A DNA stretch of 13,319 bases, taken from NCBI GenBank assembly GCA_050943075.1, contig JBMNOM010000024.1, positions 1 to 13,319 on the forward strand, in the 5' to 3' direction. Both the position numbers and the translations under genes were made by a program. Within the stretch, counting starts at the first letter, position 1, and every line of letters starts with the position of its first letter. The notes under the pieces are model-generated. The model worked only from the letters and a program-made list of their open reading frames with translations, searched no databases and had not been told where the DNA came from. Source of the DNA: CAJKWP01 sp050943075. Its GTDB lineage: Bacteria; Bacillota; Clostridia; Christensenellales; UBA1242. Positions 6,245 through 13,319 of the stretch are shown here, piece by piece.

Positions 6245-6357
6245 GCATTTTTTTACAAAAGACATTCTTTGCCTTTGCAAAATTTGTCGTTTGATTTACA
6301 AAACACTTTTTAATTTAAAAATTAAATATGAATTTGGTGCAATTTTGTTTTGTATGT

Positions 6358-6386
6358 TTGTCATAAATGTATAATAGTGATATACT
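6358..6386 (+). promoter_or_regulatory. Promoter of the signal peptidase operon (extended -10)
   Basis: TTGTCA (6358-6363), 17-bp spacer, and TGATATACT with the extended-10 TG (6378-6379) before TATACT (6381-6386). The ATG at 6395 is only 8 nt past the -10, so the leader is 0-2 nt. An overlapping TATAAT at 6370-6375 has a weaker -35 and would give a leader of about 13 nt. Confidence 0.65.
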
Positions 6387-6394
6387 TTTATTAT

Positions 6395-7123
6395 ATGAAT
6401 TATATAAGCAGAAAAAAATTAAAACAAGAAATTAATAAAGGAGCAATTAAAGGGCAAAAAAAAGGCCTTCAAAGTTTAATGCCCGAAATTTTAGTTTTGC
6501 TTGTTTTTGCAGTTTTGGTTTTGAACACCATGCTGTTCTTTTCTTATTATAAATATTTCACGGTTAAACAAAACTCTATGAGTCCGCTTTTAAACAACTA
6601 TGAAAACTCCAACATTTCAGACGGCGTTTTTGTTAATGTGCGTGCAAAATTTACAGTTGGCGACGTGGTTGTTATAAATCAAGGACAAAACATAATTAAA
6701 CGAATCATTGGTATGCCTGGCGACAAAGTTGCCATCACAGATCGCATTAATGATAATAATGAACTTGAGTTTGTTATTTTAAGAATTGCTGCTGGCACAC
6801 TCACGCCATACACAATGGAAGAAAATTACTTATCAGAAGAAGCCAAAACAACTGGCATGCAAACAGCTTATCAAGAATTTGTTGTTTTGCTTTCAAAAAC
6901 ACCTTACAACAAAAAAACACAAGTTAACGATATTACCTATCTTGTCCTAGGCGACAACGAAGTGTTTTATCTTGGCGACAACAGAAAAGTGAGTGAGGAC
7001 TCATCAAACCACGGCGCTGCGGACATTTCAAAAGTTGTTGGCAAAGTTGAAATTATTGTGAAAAAAGAACAAAATATGCTTTACCACATTTTGTGCTACT
7101 TGCTTGGTTTTAAAAAAGTTTAA
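6395..7123 (+). CDS. lepB: Type I signal peptidase (S26)
   Basis: Cleaves signal peptides from exported preproteins at the outer face of the membrane. The start is taken at the ATG at 6395 (MNYISRKK, 242 aa), because upstream codons overlap the promoter. A basic cytoplasmic N-terminal segment (1-28) precedes one transmembrane helix (about 30-51). Box B has catalytic Ser61 in NSMSP, box C is VGDVVVI (88-94), box D is KRIIGMPGD (102-110) with catalytic Lys102, and box E is LGDNRKVSEDSSNHG (193-207). The usual D-S-R-x-x-G of box E reads D-S-S-N-H-G. An insert at about 116-180 separates boxes D and E, as in many long LepB forms. It is the first gene of an operon with degV, the CCA-family enzyme and rmuC. 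Confidence 0.94.
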   Translation: MNYISRKKLKQEINKGAIKGQKKGLQSLMPEILVLLVFAVLVLNTMLFFSYYKYFTVKQNSMSPLLNNYENSNISDGVFVNVRAKFTVGDVVVINQGQNIIKRIIGMPGDKVAITDRINDNNELEFVILRIAAGTLTPYTMEENYLSEEAKTTGMQTAYQEFVVLLSKTPYNKKTQVNDITYLVLGDNEVFYLGDNRKVSEDSSNHGAADISKVVGKVEIIVKKEQNMLYHILCYLLGFKKV

Positions 7124-7139
7124 TTTTTAGGAGATGATT

Positions 7140-7976
7140 ATGAAAATTGCGTTAAGTGCAGAAAGCACAGTTGACTTACCAAAACAAATTCTTGAACAGT
7201 TTGGCGTTAACATTATTCCTTTTAATGTTTTGCTTGGAGAACAAGAGTTTAAAGATGATGGCACATTAACAAATCAAGACTTATTTGATTTTGTTAAGAA
7301 AACTGGCGTTTTGCCAAAAACTGCCGCAATAAGCACTTATGATTATGAAGAACACTTTACTTCACTTTTAACTCGCTTTGACGCAATCATTCACTTTTCC
7401 TTGTCAGAGCATTTAAGTTCAGCATATCAAAATGCTGTTAATGCGGCAAAAATGAATGAAAACATTGTTGTAATTAATTCACAATCACTTTCAACTGGCA
7501 TTGCGCTTTTGGTTTTAAGTGCAAGTGAAAAAATTAAACAAAATAAAACTTTAAAACAAATTGAAACAGAAATTTTGGATGAAATCCCTCGCATTAAGGC
7601 ATCATTTGTGCTTGACACTTTAAGTTATATGCACAAAGGCGGAAGATGCTCTGCTGTGGCGCTTCTTGGCGCAAACCTTTTAAAAATTAAACCACAAATT
7701 GTTTTGTCAGGTGGCAAAATGACTGTTGGCAAAAAATATCGTGGAAAACAAGAAGATGTTTTGGTAAAATACACAGAAGAAATTTTGGCGGAAAACAACC
7801 CTGACAAATCAAAAGTGTTCATAACATATTCATCATCGCCAAAAGCACTTGAAGCTGTTGTGGAAAAGGTTAAAGCATTTGGCTTTGAAAATGTTTATAT
7901 AACTCAAGCGGGTGCAACAATTTGCTCGCACTGTGGCCCTGAAACACTTGGGGTATTGTTTATTAATAAAGGATGA
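7140..7976 (+). CDS. DegV family (fatty-acid-binding) protein
   Basis: The DegV/FakB family binds a fatty acid and, where a FakA kinase is present, presents it for phosphorylation to acyl-phosphate. The 278-aa length is typical. Seen: SAESTVDLP at 6-14 (family T-D-S-T-x-D-L), KTAAIST (60-66, the TSQPS-like position), FSLSEHLSSAYQNA (86-99), GGRCSAVALLGANLLKIKP (167-185), KKYRGK (198-203) and SHCGPETLG (263-271) with the conserved His-x-Gly-Pro. The second ATG at 7140 is chosen because TTAGGAG (7127-7133) lies 6 nt before it and abuts the ATG at 7134. The gene starts 16 bp after the signal peptidase. No FakA (DhaK-like) gene is in the window, so a role in fatty-acid uptake is family inference. 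Confidence 0.93.
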   Translation: MKIALSAESTVDLPKQILEQFGVNIIPFNVLLGEQEFKDDGTLTNQDLFDFVKKTGVLPKTAAISTYDYEEHFTSLLTRFDAIIHFSLSEHLSSAYQNAVNAAKMNENIVVINSQSLSTGIALLVLSASEKIKQNKTLKQIETEILDEIPRIKASFVLDTLSYMHKGGRCSAVALLGANLLKIKPQIVLSGGKMTVGKKYRGKQEDVLVKYTEEILAENNPDKSKVFITYSSSPKALEAVVEKVKAFGFENVYITQAGATICSHCGPETLGVLFINKG

Positions 7977-7980
7977 TAAA

Positions 7981-9228
7981 ATGAAAATTAAAATCAGTGA
8001 AAATTTGTTTAATTTTGCAAAACTGCTTTCCAAAAAAGCAGAGCTTTATCTTGTTGGCGGTTATGTGAGAAACTACTTTTTGGGCGTTTTAAACTCTGAT
8101 ATTGATTTAACATCAAAACTAACAGTTGAAGCACTTGAAAAACTTACGCAAGGCACACAATACAAAGTGCAATTTAAAAACAAAGAACTTGGGACTGCTT
8201 TAATCTTAACAGAAAACGAAGTTTGGGAATATTCCACTTTTAGAAAAGAAGTTTACCCACCAAATGGCAGCCACACACCTGTTAAAGTGACATTTATTTC
8301 AGATTTGCTTCAAGACGCAAAAAGAAGAGATTTCACAGCAAACGCAATTTACTATAACATTTTAAAAGATGAAATTGTTGATGTTTATTCCGGCACGCTT
8401 GACATTAAAAAGAAAAAACTTAAAGCAGTTGAAACGCCAGATTATGTTTTTGAAAACGATGGTTTAAGAATTTTGCGTATGGTGCGCTTGTCTTGTGAAC
8501 TTAACTTTAAACTAGAACGCGAAACATATTTAAAAGCAAAACAAATGGTGTATAGGCTTAAAGATATTTCTGGCACAAGAAAATATGAAGAACTTGTCAA
8601 AATTTTAAACAGCGGAACAAGATACAGCATTTCAAACAAAAACGCTTTTAAAAAAGGCTTGAAAATGTTTAATGCCATGGGAATTTGGTCCACCTACTTT
8701 CCAAGTGTTGCAAAAATTAATTATAAAACAGTTTTGAAGGCGCAACCAGACAAAAGGTTTATTGCACTTTTAATTGACTTAATTAACACAGTTAACCCAG
8801 ATTGCATTGCATATTACCTTGAATTTGCACTTGGCAAAGATGGCCTAAACTTTTCAAAGGCAGACCAAAAAGAAACAATTCAGTCAATTAATGCTTATTT
8901 TGACGCGTTGAATGGCATAAGCAACAAAAAATATTTTTTCAATTATTACAATCAATTTGAAATTATTAGCGACCTTTTGGCAAAAACCTCCAAAAACAAA
9001 TTTAAAAAGTATAATTTTTATTTTAAATACATTAATAAATTTAAAATTCCAATTCAAATTAAAGACATAAAAGTTTCTGCTCAAGACATCAAAGAGGCCT
9101 ACCCACAAATTCCAGCAAAGAAATACAAACAAATTTTGGAAGAACTTTTCAACCGCGTGTTTGACGCAAAAGTGAAAAACGAAAAAGAAGAATTGTTAAA
9201 GGAGGTTAAAAACTTAATTGATTTTTGA
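7981..9228 (+). CDS. tRNA CCA-adding enzyme / poly(A) polymerase family (class II)
   Basis: A class-II nucleotidyltransferase that would add or repair the CCA end of tRNAs. The ATG at 7981 follows AAAGGATG (7968-7975), which overlaps the degV stop; the product is 415 aa. Motifs: LVGGYVRNYFLG (24-35), catalytic SDIDL with D40 and D42, RRDFTANA (115-122), END-GLRILRMVR (158-169), and TRKYEELVKIL (199-209). Two usual residues differ: V-R-D is V-R-N, and the E-R-x-x-x-E motif begins T-R. No HD phosphohydrolase domain is evident in the lysine- and aromatic-rich C-terminal half. The one tRNA here already encodes CCA, so repair is the likely main role. Poly(A) polymerase or A-only addition remain possible. 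Confidence 0.9.
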   Translation: MKIKISENLFNFAKLLSKKAELYLVGGYVRNYFLGVLNSDIDLTSKLTVEALEKLTQGTQYKVQFKNKELGTALILTENEVWEYSTFRKEVYPPNGSHTPVKVTFISDLLQDAKRRDFTANAIYYNILKDEIVDVYSGTLDIKKKKLKAVETPDYVFENDGLRILRMVRLSCELNFKLERETYLKAKQMVYRLKDISGTRKYEELVKILNSGTRYSISNKNAFKKGLKMFNAMGIWSTYFPSVAKINYKTVLKAQPDKRFIALLIDLINTVNPDCIAYYLEFALGKDGLNFSKADQKETIQSINAYFDALNGISNKKYFFNYYNQFEIISDLLAKTSKNKFKKYNFYFKYINKFKIPIQIKDIKVSAQDIKEAYPQIPAKKYKQILEELFNRVFDAKVKNEKEELLKEVKNLIDF

Positions 9229-10492
9229 AATAGTGATGATTACAATTAGCGTTTTGTTTTTAATTGCACTTGTTTATTTAATTGTGATAAACAAAAAACA
9301 AAACAATTTTGCTTCTACTTCAAAAGAGGAGCAATCTTTTCAGGAAAAACTAACACGCAATATGACAGACATGCTTTTAAACAGCATAAAACAATACAAT
9401 GACAGTGTGACAAGCAATTTAAACCAAATTGCCTCTGGCAACAAAGAAAATATTAAAGATATTGTTGAAAACCAACAAAAAATGATGAAAGAACACGCAC
9501 TTTTGCTTGAGAAAGCAACAGAAAAACTTGGTGTTGGGCTTGAAAAAATTCAGGCAAGCAATGAAGAAAAACTTGAAAAAATGAGAATGACTGTTGATGA
9601 AAAATTGTCTTCTGGACTTCAAAAGCGTTTTAATGAAAGTTTTCAAATTATCAACCAAAGACTTCAAGAAGTTTATGAAGGCCTTGGCGAAATGAAAAAC
9701 TTGGCAACCGGCGTGGGTGACTTGAAAAAGGTTTTAACAAATGTTAAAACACGCGGCATTTGGGGTGAAGTTCAACTTGGAAATTTGCTTGAACAAATGC
9801 TTGCGCCAAACCAATTTGACGCCAATGTGCAAATTAAAGAAAACAGCCAGGAACGAGTTGATTATGTTGTTTTAATTCCTTCAAAAGACGGCAGCAGTGT
9901 GTTTTTACCAATTGACGCCAAATTCCCAATTGAAGACTATCAACGCTTGCTTGAAGCATATGAAAATGCGTCTAAAGCAGACATTGAAATTCAAACCAAA
10001 GCTTTGATAAGACGCATTAAGGATGAGGCAAAGAAAATTAAGGAAAAATACATAAACACACCACACACAACAGATTTTGCAATTTTATATTTACCAATTG
10101 AAGGGCTTTATGCCGAAGTGATGAAAAACGCAGGTTTAAGTGAAGAACTTCAACGCACACAAAAAATTATGATTTGTGGCCCAACAACACTTTCTGCAAT
10201 GCTTAACACTTTTCAACTTGGCTTTAAAACAATTGCCATTGAAAAGCGCTCGGCAGAAATTTGGAACATTCTTGGCACATTCAAATATGAATTTTCAAGG
10301 TTTGTTGACTTACTTGCAAAAACACAAAAGAAACTTGATGAGGCGTCAAAAACAATTGAAGATGCAACAAAGAAAAGCAGAACAATTGAAAGAAAACTTA
10401 AAAGTGTTTCAACTGATGTTTTGGATGAAACAGAAACATTTTCAATCGAAGATGAAGTTTTCCCTTTAAACAGCGAAAATGAAAATGAATAA
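9218..10492 (+). CDS. rmuC: RmuC family protein (membrane-anchored, nuclease-like)
   Basis: RmuC limits rearrangements at inverted repeats in E. coli and carries a PD-(D/E)xK-like nuclease fold. The 424-aa protein has an N-terminal membrane helix (about 7-25), a long coiled coil (about 35-160) and the RmuC domain (about 165-400). Recognisable pieces are TRGIWGEVQL (178-187), LPIDAKFPIEDY (230-241), FAILYLPIEGLYAE (287-300) and the GPTTLSAMLNTF strand-helix (321-332). The TTG at 9218 is taken as start because AAAGGAGG (9198-9205) is 12 nt upstream; a GTG at 9233 and an ATG at 9236 lie farther away. The start overlaps the preceding gene by 11 bp, implying translational coupling. It is the last gene of the operon. 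Confidence 0.92.
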   Translation: MIFEIVMITISVLFLIALVYLIVINKKQNNFASTSKEEQSFQEKLTRNMTDMLLNSIKQYNDSVTSNLNQIASGNKENIKDIVENQQKMMKEHALLLEKATEKLGVGLEKIQASNEEKLEKMRMTVDEKLSSGLQKRFNESFQIINQRLQEVYEGLGEMKNLATGVGDLKKVLTNVKTRGIWGEVQLGNLLEQMLAPNQFDANVQIKENSQERVDYVVLIPSKDGSSVFLPIDAKFPIEDYQRLLEAYENASKADIEIQTKALIRRIKDEAKKIKEKYINTPHTTDFAILYLPIEGLYAEVMKNAGLSEELQRTQKIMICGPTTLSAMLNTFQLGFKTIAIEKRSAEIWNILGTFKYEFSRFVDLLAKTQKKLDEASKTIEDATKKSRTIERKLKSVSTDVLDETETFSIEDEVFPLNSENENE

Positions 10493-10561
10493 TGTTTGAT
10501 TATAATTAATTATTAAATTATGAAAACAATTAAATTAATTTTGATTATACAGAAAACAAAC

Positions 10562-10597
10562 ATTGTTAAAAAATCAAACAAAAAAATGATTAACAAT
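10562..10597. repeat. Inverted repeat ATTGTTAA / TTAACAAT
   Basis: Eight-base arms (10562-10569 and 10590-10597) flank a 20-nt A-rich spacer in the rmuC-lrr intergenic region, ahead of the main terminator. There is no T-run next to it, so it is not a good terminator. Function is unknown and AT-rich chance is possible. Confidence 0.3.
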
Positions 10598-10646
10598 TTA
10601 GTAGTGAACAGCATTATTTAATATTAAAACATTATAAAAAACAAAG

Positions 10647-10675
10647 AAAAAAGCATCAAAATTGATGCTTTTTTG
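10647..10675. terminator. Bidirectional terminator between rmuC and the LRR gene
   Basis: AAGCATCAA (10651-10659) pairs with TTGATGCTT (10662-10670), with A-runs before and T-runs after. It separates two convergent genes. Confidence 0.88.
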
Positions 10676-10718
10676 TTTTTGTTTATTCTTATTCTTTATT
10701 TTGTTTAAACAAACTTTT

Positions 10719-13097
10719 TTAAGCAACTGGCCATTGACTCATGAGATAAATAATGTCACTGAATGTGCTCCATAAGTTTGTCCCTGTTGTCCACTCTAAA
10801 TTTGGATTTGTGTAATATGAATAAGCAGAGTCATTAACATAAATTTTTAAGTTTGCAGCAGCGCCGCCAAATGCCCATTCTTCGCCACTCCATGTGATTG
10901 CTGTGATTTTTTGTTCCATTGAGCCAGCACTGTAATATCTTAAAAGTTTAACTTCATATAAATTTGAGTTGCCATAAAATGCACTTGAGCCAATTTTTTC
11001 AACATTTTGTGGAATTGTGAGTGATCTAATGTCGTTGCCATAAAATGCGCTGTGTCCAAGCCCAATTAAACTTTGTGGCAAGGTCAAATTAACAATGCTG
11101 TTGTTTTGGAAAGCGCTTCCGCCAATATTTTCAATCCCCTCATTCAAAACCAAATTATAAATTTGATTTCCTTCAAAGGCATTATTTCCAATCATAGTTA
11201 TATATCCAGGAATTGTTAATGTAGAAATCTTTTGATATCTAAAAGCCTTACTTGTAATTGCTGTTAAATTGTCCATGTTTTGCGGGAAAATAACAGTATT
11301 TATAACATTTGTGTCGCGTGTTATCTTGCCACTTTCATCTCTGTAATATCTAAACGCTTCTGCATGCCAACCTTCAACATTTCCAGCACCATCATCATGC
11401 CAATTTAAAAGTTGAGAATCTTCTGCAAAACGCAAAACTTCCAATTTATTGTCGCTGAAAGCTTCACTTAAAATTGTTTGAACTGAAGCAGGTATTGTTA
11501 AGTCTTTTATATTGTTTTTGTTAAATGATGTGCTTTCAATTATTCTCAAATTGCCATTTTCGGCAAAATTAATTTTTTCAATTTTTAAATTGGTGAAAGA
11601 ATTTTTAGTAATTCTTTCAAGCTGGCTATCTTCCTCAAAAGTTAATGTTTGGAAAATGCAGTTCCTAAAAGCATTTTTTGCAATTGATGTGACCGTGCTT
11701 GGAATTATAAGTTCGCCTGGAAGATATTTGTTTCCTGATGATGCTTGAAATGCTTGTTCACCAATCACTTCAAGGCCAGCAGGCAAATTAAGAGCTGTTA
11801 ATCTGTGCCCATTAAACGCGTTTCTTCCAATTAATCGCAATGATGAATTTTGTGCAAAGTTAATTTTAACAACTGGATTTGCGTTAAACACACCTTCGCT
11901 AATTTCTTCAATGAAATGTGGAATTGTCACAACTGTAAACCTGTTGTTTGTAAACAGTTTAAGTGGAAGTGTTGTAATTGTGCTGCTGTCGTGCATTTTG
12001 AAGTCGACAATATTATTATATTGGAAAGCGGCATCTCCAATTGTTGAAACACTTTCTGGGAAGTAAATTGTTGTGATGGCATTTCCATAAAATGCTTCGT
12101 TGTCGATAAGTTCCAAACCTGAAGGCAAAACAACATAGTTAATTAAGCCCACACTTGAACTTCCTGAAATGTTTGTTCTAAATGCTCTTTTACCAATCTT
12201 TTTAAGTGTGTTTGGTAAATAAACTTTTGTGATTCCTTTATTTTGGAAAATTCCTGTGACAACTGTTGCACCATGCTGGTTAACTTCTGTGATTTCAGAA
12301 ATTTCTGTCACGTTCTTGCCATTGTGTTGTCTTGGAATGTAAATTTCGGTTGATGAACCTGTGTAGTTTGTAATTGTGTATGTTTTTTGATTTTCATTTA
12401 AAGTGTATTGAAGCCCTGCGGTTGCTTTTTCTGTTGGAGTGGCATCTGTTCTGTTAAGATAAAATTCTGAACCAAAAGGCATTGCCATTTCTGCGTTACC
12501 TGTAATTGTTTTTAAGTTAATTGAAATTGCAATCACTTTTTTTGTTTGTGGAGCAATGTAAATTTTTTGATACCCACCATCTGCAATTTTTTCAAACTCA
12601 ACATATTCTGGTGACATTTCCTCTCTTGCAACAACTTCAAAAGCTGAAGTTAATGCTGGCAAATTATAGCGCAACAAAATTCCATTGCCACTTCCTGCTG
12701 CGAAGGTGTTTTCAATCACAACATAATATGTGTATGTTTTTTGATTTTCATTTAAAGTTAATGGGTTTGCTTGGGTGTTAATTGCAATCGACTTGGTTTC
12801 AAGTTGCCCTTCCTGATTTTCTGTGAAAACCAAATCTGCACCAGATGTTTTGTTTGTTGCCCTTGTGATTGTGCCATTTTCAACATAGTCTTGAATAAAT
12901 GGGTAAGCACTTGCTGGGGTTTCACTCAAAGCATTGTAAACATAAATGTTTGCTGAAATGTTTCCTGTTTGAAAAACAATTGTTCCTTGAATGCCAACTT
13001 GTCTTTCATTTGCTGCAGCATAAATTCCAAGTATCAAAAAAACAAATGCGATACCTGTGGATAACAAAGAAAAAAATAATTTAGTTCTTCGGGTCAA
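10719..13097 (-). CDS. BspA-like leucine-rich-repeat secreted protein (LRR_5 type)
   Basis: A 792-aa exported protein. The signal peptide or membrane anchor is MTRRTKLFFS... with a hydrophobic core at about 7-27 and a possible cleavage after Ala-x-Ala near 26-29. Residues about 30-225 form a beta-rich N-terminal domain of unknown type. From about 232 a YTITNYTGSSTEIYIP segment opens an array of about 18 LRR_5 units, each with a core like x-A-F-x-x-N-x-I-x-x-L-x-I-P and I-G-x-x-A-F, to about 740. A closing IYVNDSAYSYY... segment is typical of this family. There is no LPXTG motif, so retention at the surface would have to use the N-terminal helix or binding. BspA-like proteins often mediate adhesion or protein binding; the ligand here is unknown. 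The start is TTG at 13097 with AGGAG 9 nt upstream; no in-frame ATG is nearby. A 30-bp exact in-frame repeat occurs inside. Confidence 0.92.
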   Translation of the reverse strand: MTRRTKLFFSLLSTGIAFVFLILGIYAAANERQVGIQGTIVFQTGNISANIYVYNALSETPASAYPFIQDYVENGTITRATNKTSGADLVFTENQEGQLETKSIAINTQANPLTLNENQKTYTYYVVIENTFAAGSGNGILLRYNLPALTSAFEVVAREEMSPEYVEFEKIADGGYQKIYIAPQTKKVIAISINLKTITGNAEMAMPFGSEFYLNRTDATPTEKATAGLQYTLNENQKTYTITNYTGSSTEIYIPRQHNGKNVTEISEITEVNQHGATVVTGIFQNKGITKVYLPNTLKKIGKRAFRTNISGSSSVGLINYVVLPSGLELIDNEAFYGNAITTIYFPESVSTIGDAAFQYNNIVDFKMHDSSTITTLPLKLFTNNRFTVVTIPHFIEEISEGVFNANPVVKINFAQNSSLRLIGRNAFNGHRLTALNLPAGLEVIGEQAFQASSGNKYLPGELIIPSTVTSIAKNAFRNCIFQTLTFEEDSQLERITKNSFTNLKIEKINFAENGNLRIIESTSFNKNNIKDLTIPASVQTILSEAFSDNKLEVLRFAEDSQLLNWHDDGAGNVEGWHAEAFRYYRDESGKITRDTNVINTVIFPQNMDNLTAITSKAFRYQKISTLTIPGYITMIGNNAFEGNQIYNLVLNEGIENIGGSAFQNNSIVNLTLPQSLIGLGHSAFYGNDIRSLTIPQNVEKIGSSAFYGNSNLYEVKLLRYYSAGSMEQKITAITWSGEEWAFGGAAANLKIYVNDSAYSYYTNPNLEWTTGTNLWSTFSDIIYLMSQWPVA
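12375..12404. repeat. 30-bp direct repeat, copy 1 (inside the LRR gene)
   Basis: This is identical to 12729-12758 and 354 bp away (118 codons, same frame). On the coding strand both encode the decapeptide TLNENQKTYT: this copy gives residues 232-241, at the opening of the LRR array. Confidence 0.85.
12729..12758. repeat. 30-bp direct repeat, copy 2 (inside the LRR gene)
   Basis: Second exact copy, encoding residues 114-123 inside the N-terminal beta-rich domain. The flanking sequences differ, so this is a short conserved or recently copied piece, not a long tandem duplication. Confidence 0.85.
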
Positions 13098-13123
13098 AAC
13101 TGCAATCTCCTACCATTTTTTAT

Positions 13124-13153
13124 ATTTTATCATTATTAAAATCTTTAAGTCAA
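13124..13153 (-). promoter_or_regulatory. Promoter of the LRR gene
   Basis: On the minus strand, TTGACT (13148-13153), an 18-bp spacer and TAAAAT (13124-13129), then AGGAG and the TTG start. The -35, -10 and spacing equal those of the 151-aa gene promoter. The remaining sequence to the window end (13154-13319) is AT-rich and shows no gene. Confidence 0.6.
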
Positions 13154-13319
13154 ACAATAAGTATGCTTTTATTCTATTTATAAAAATGAAATATATATTA
13201 ATATGCTGCTTTAAACAATCCTTTTAATCATTCCTCTTCTTATTTTTCAGCCTGCAAAATTGCTGTTTATTTTTTATTAAACACATAAACAATAAAACTT
13301 TTTTGGCTTGCAATTAAAC

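Noticed and set aside
6309..6326. Palindrome TTTAATTT-AA-AAATTAAA between the divergent genes
   Set aside because: It is composed only of A and T in an AT-rich spacer; such symmetry is expected by chance.
6350..6394. N-terminal extension of the signal peptidase from a TTG at 6350
   Set aside because: It would encode the promoter itself (TTGTCA and TATACT lie inside), and the added residues are not part of LepB.
7912..7980. N-terminal extension of the CCA-family enzyme overlapping degV
   Set aside because: The extension is out-of-frame degV sequence; the ATG at 7981 has a well-placed Shine-Dalgarno site and starts the family domain directly.
10493..10718. Possible small RNA or gene in the rmuC-lrr gap
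   Set aside because: Apart from the terminator and one weak inverted repeat, there is no promoter-plus-structure combination or open frame that I can support.
10719..13097. Possible CRISPR-like or tandem DNA repeats in the LRR gene
   Set aside because: The periodicity comes from LRR protein repeats that have diverged at the DNA level; only the 30-bp pair is exact.

Overview
The window is AT-rich DNA from a low-GC Gram-positive bacterium (Bacillota). The evidence is strong AGGAGG-type Shine-Dalgarno sites on several genes, sigma-A-type promoters, short A/T-flanked intrinsic terminators, TTG and GTG starts, a DegV protein, a class-II CCA-adding enzyme, and BspA-like and DUF11 proteins. UGA is used as a stop (RNase R, DegV and the CCA-enzyme gene all end in TGA), so this is not a UGA-Trp Mollicute. 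An uncultured gut Clostridia- or Bacilli-type lineage fits, but the exact lineage cannot be read from the sequence. No insertion sequence, prophage, integrase or CRISPR array is visible.

Layout. 1-351 is intergenic: a terminator, a 15-bp palindrome, then a promoter with an inverted repeat over its -35. 352-732 (+) encodes a single-module DUF11 protein. It is followed by an out-of-frame DUF11-like tail (to 916) that stops exactly where a terminator begins, so the original gene probably ran further. 1046-3370 (+) is RNase R. On the minus strand come two small, largely helical genes (3511-3834 and 4066-4521, each with its own promoter and terminator) and a stand-alone tRNA-Trp (4693-4767) with a near-consensus promoter and a terminator. 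4886-5452 (+) is a four-helix membrane protein that may resemble KwaA-type proteins. 5521-6210 (-) is a GNAT-like acetyltransferase.

6395-10492 (+) is a four-gene operon: type I signal peptidase, DegV family protein, CCA-adding/poly(A) polymerase family enzyme, and RmuC. Spacing is 16 bp, 4 bp and an 11-bp overlap, and the downstream genes have clear Shine-Dalgarno sites. 10719-13097 (-) is a large BspA-like leucine-rich-repeat secreted protein. The exported protein could be a client of the signal peptidase, but nothing in the sequence links them directly.

Most genes are housekeeping or common accessory types. I see no convincing multi-gene novel system. The points most worth a second look are: (i) three neighbouring genes whose promoters put the transcription start at or next to the ATG, with no Shine-Dalgarno site (leaderless architecture); (ii) the broken DUF11 gene; (iii) the solo four-TM protein; (iv) a 151-aa protein resembling the N-terminal helical domain of release factor 1 without the catalytic part; (v) non-standard residues in conserved motifs of RNase R and the CCA-family enzyme; and (vi) an in-frame 30-bp exact repeat inside the BspA-like gene.
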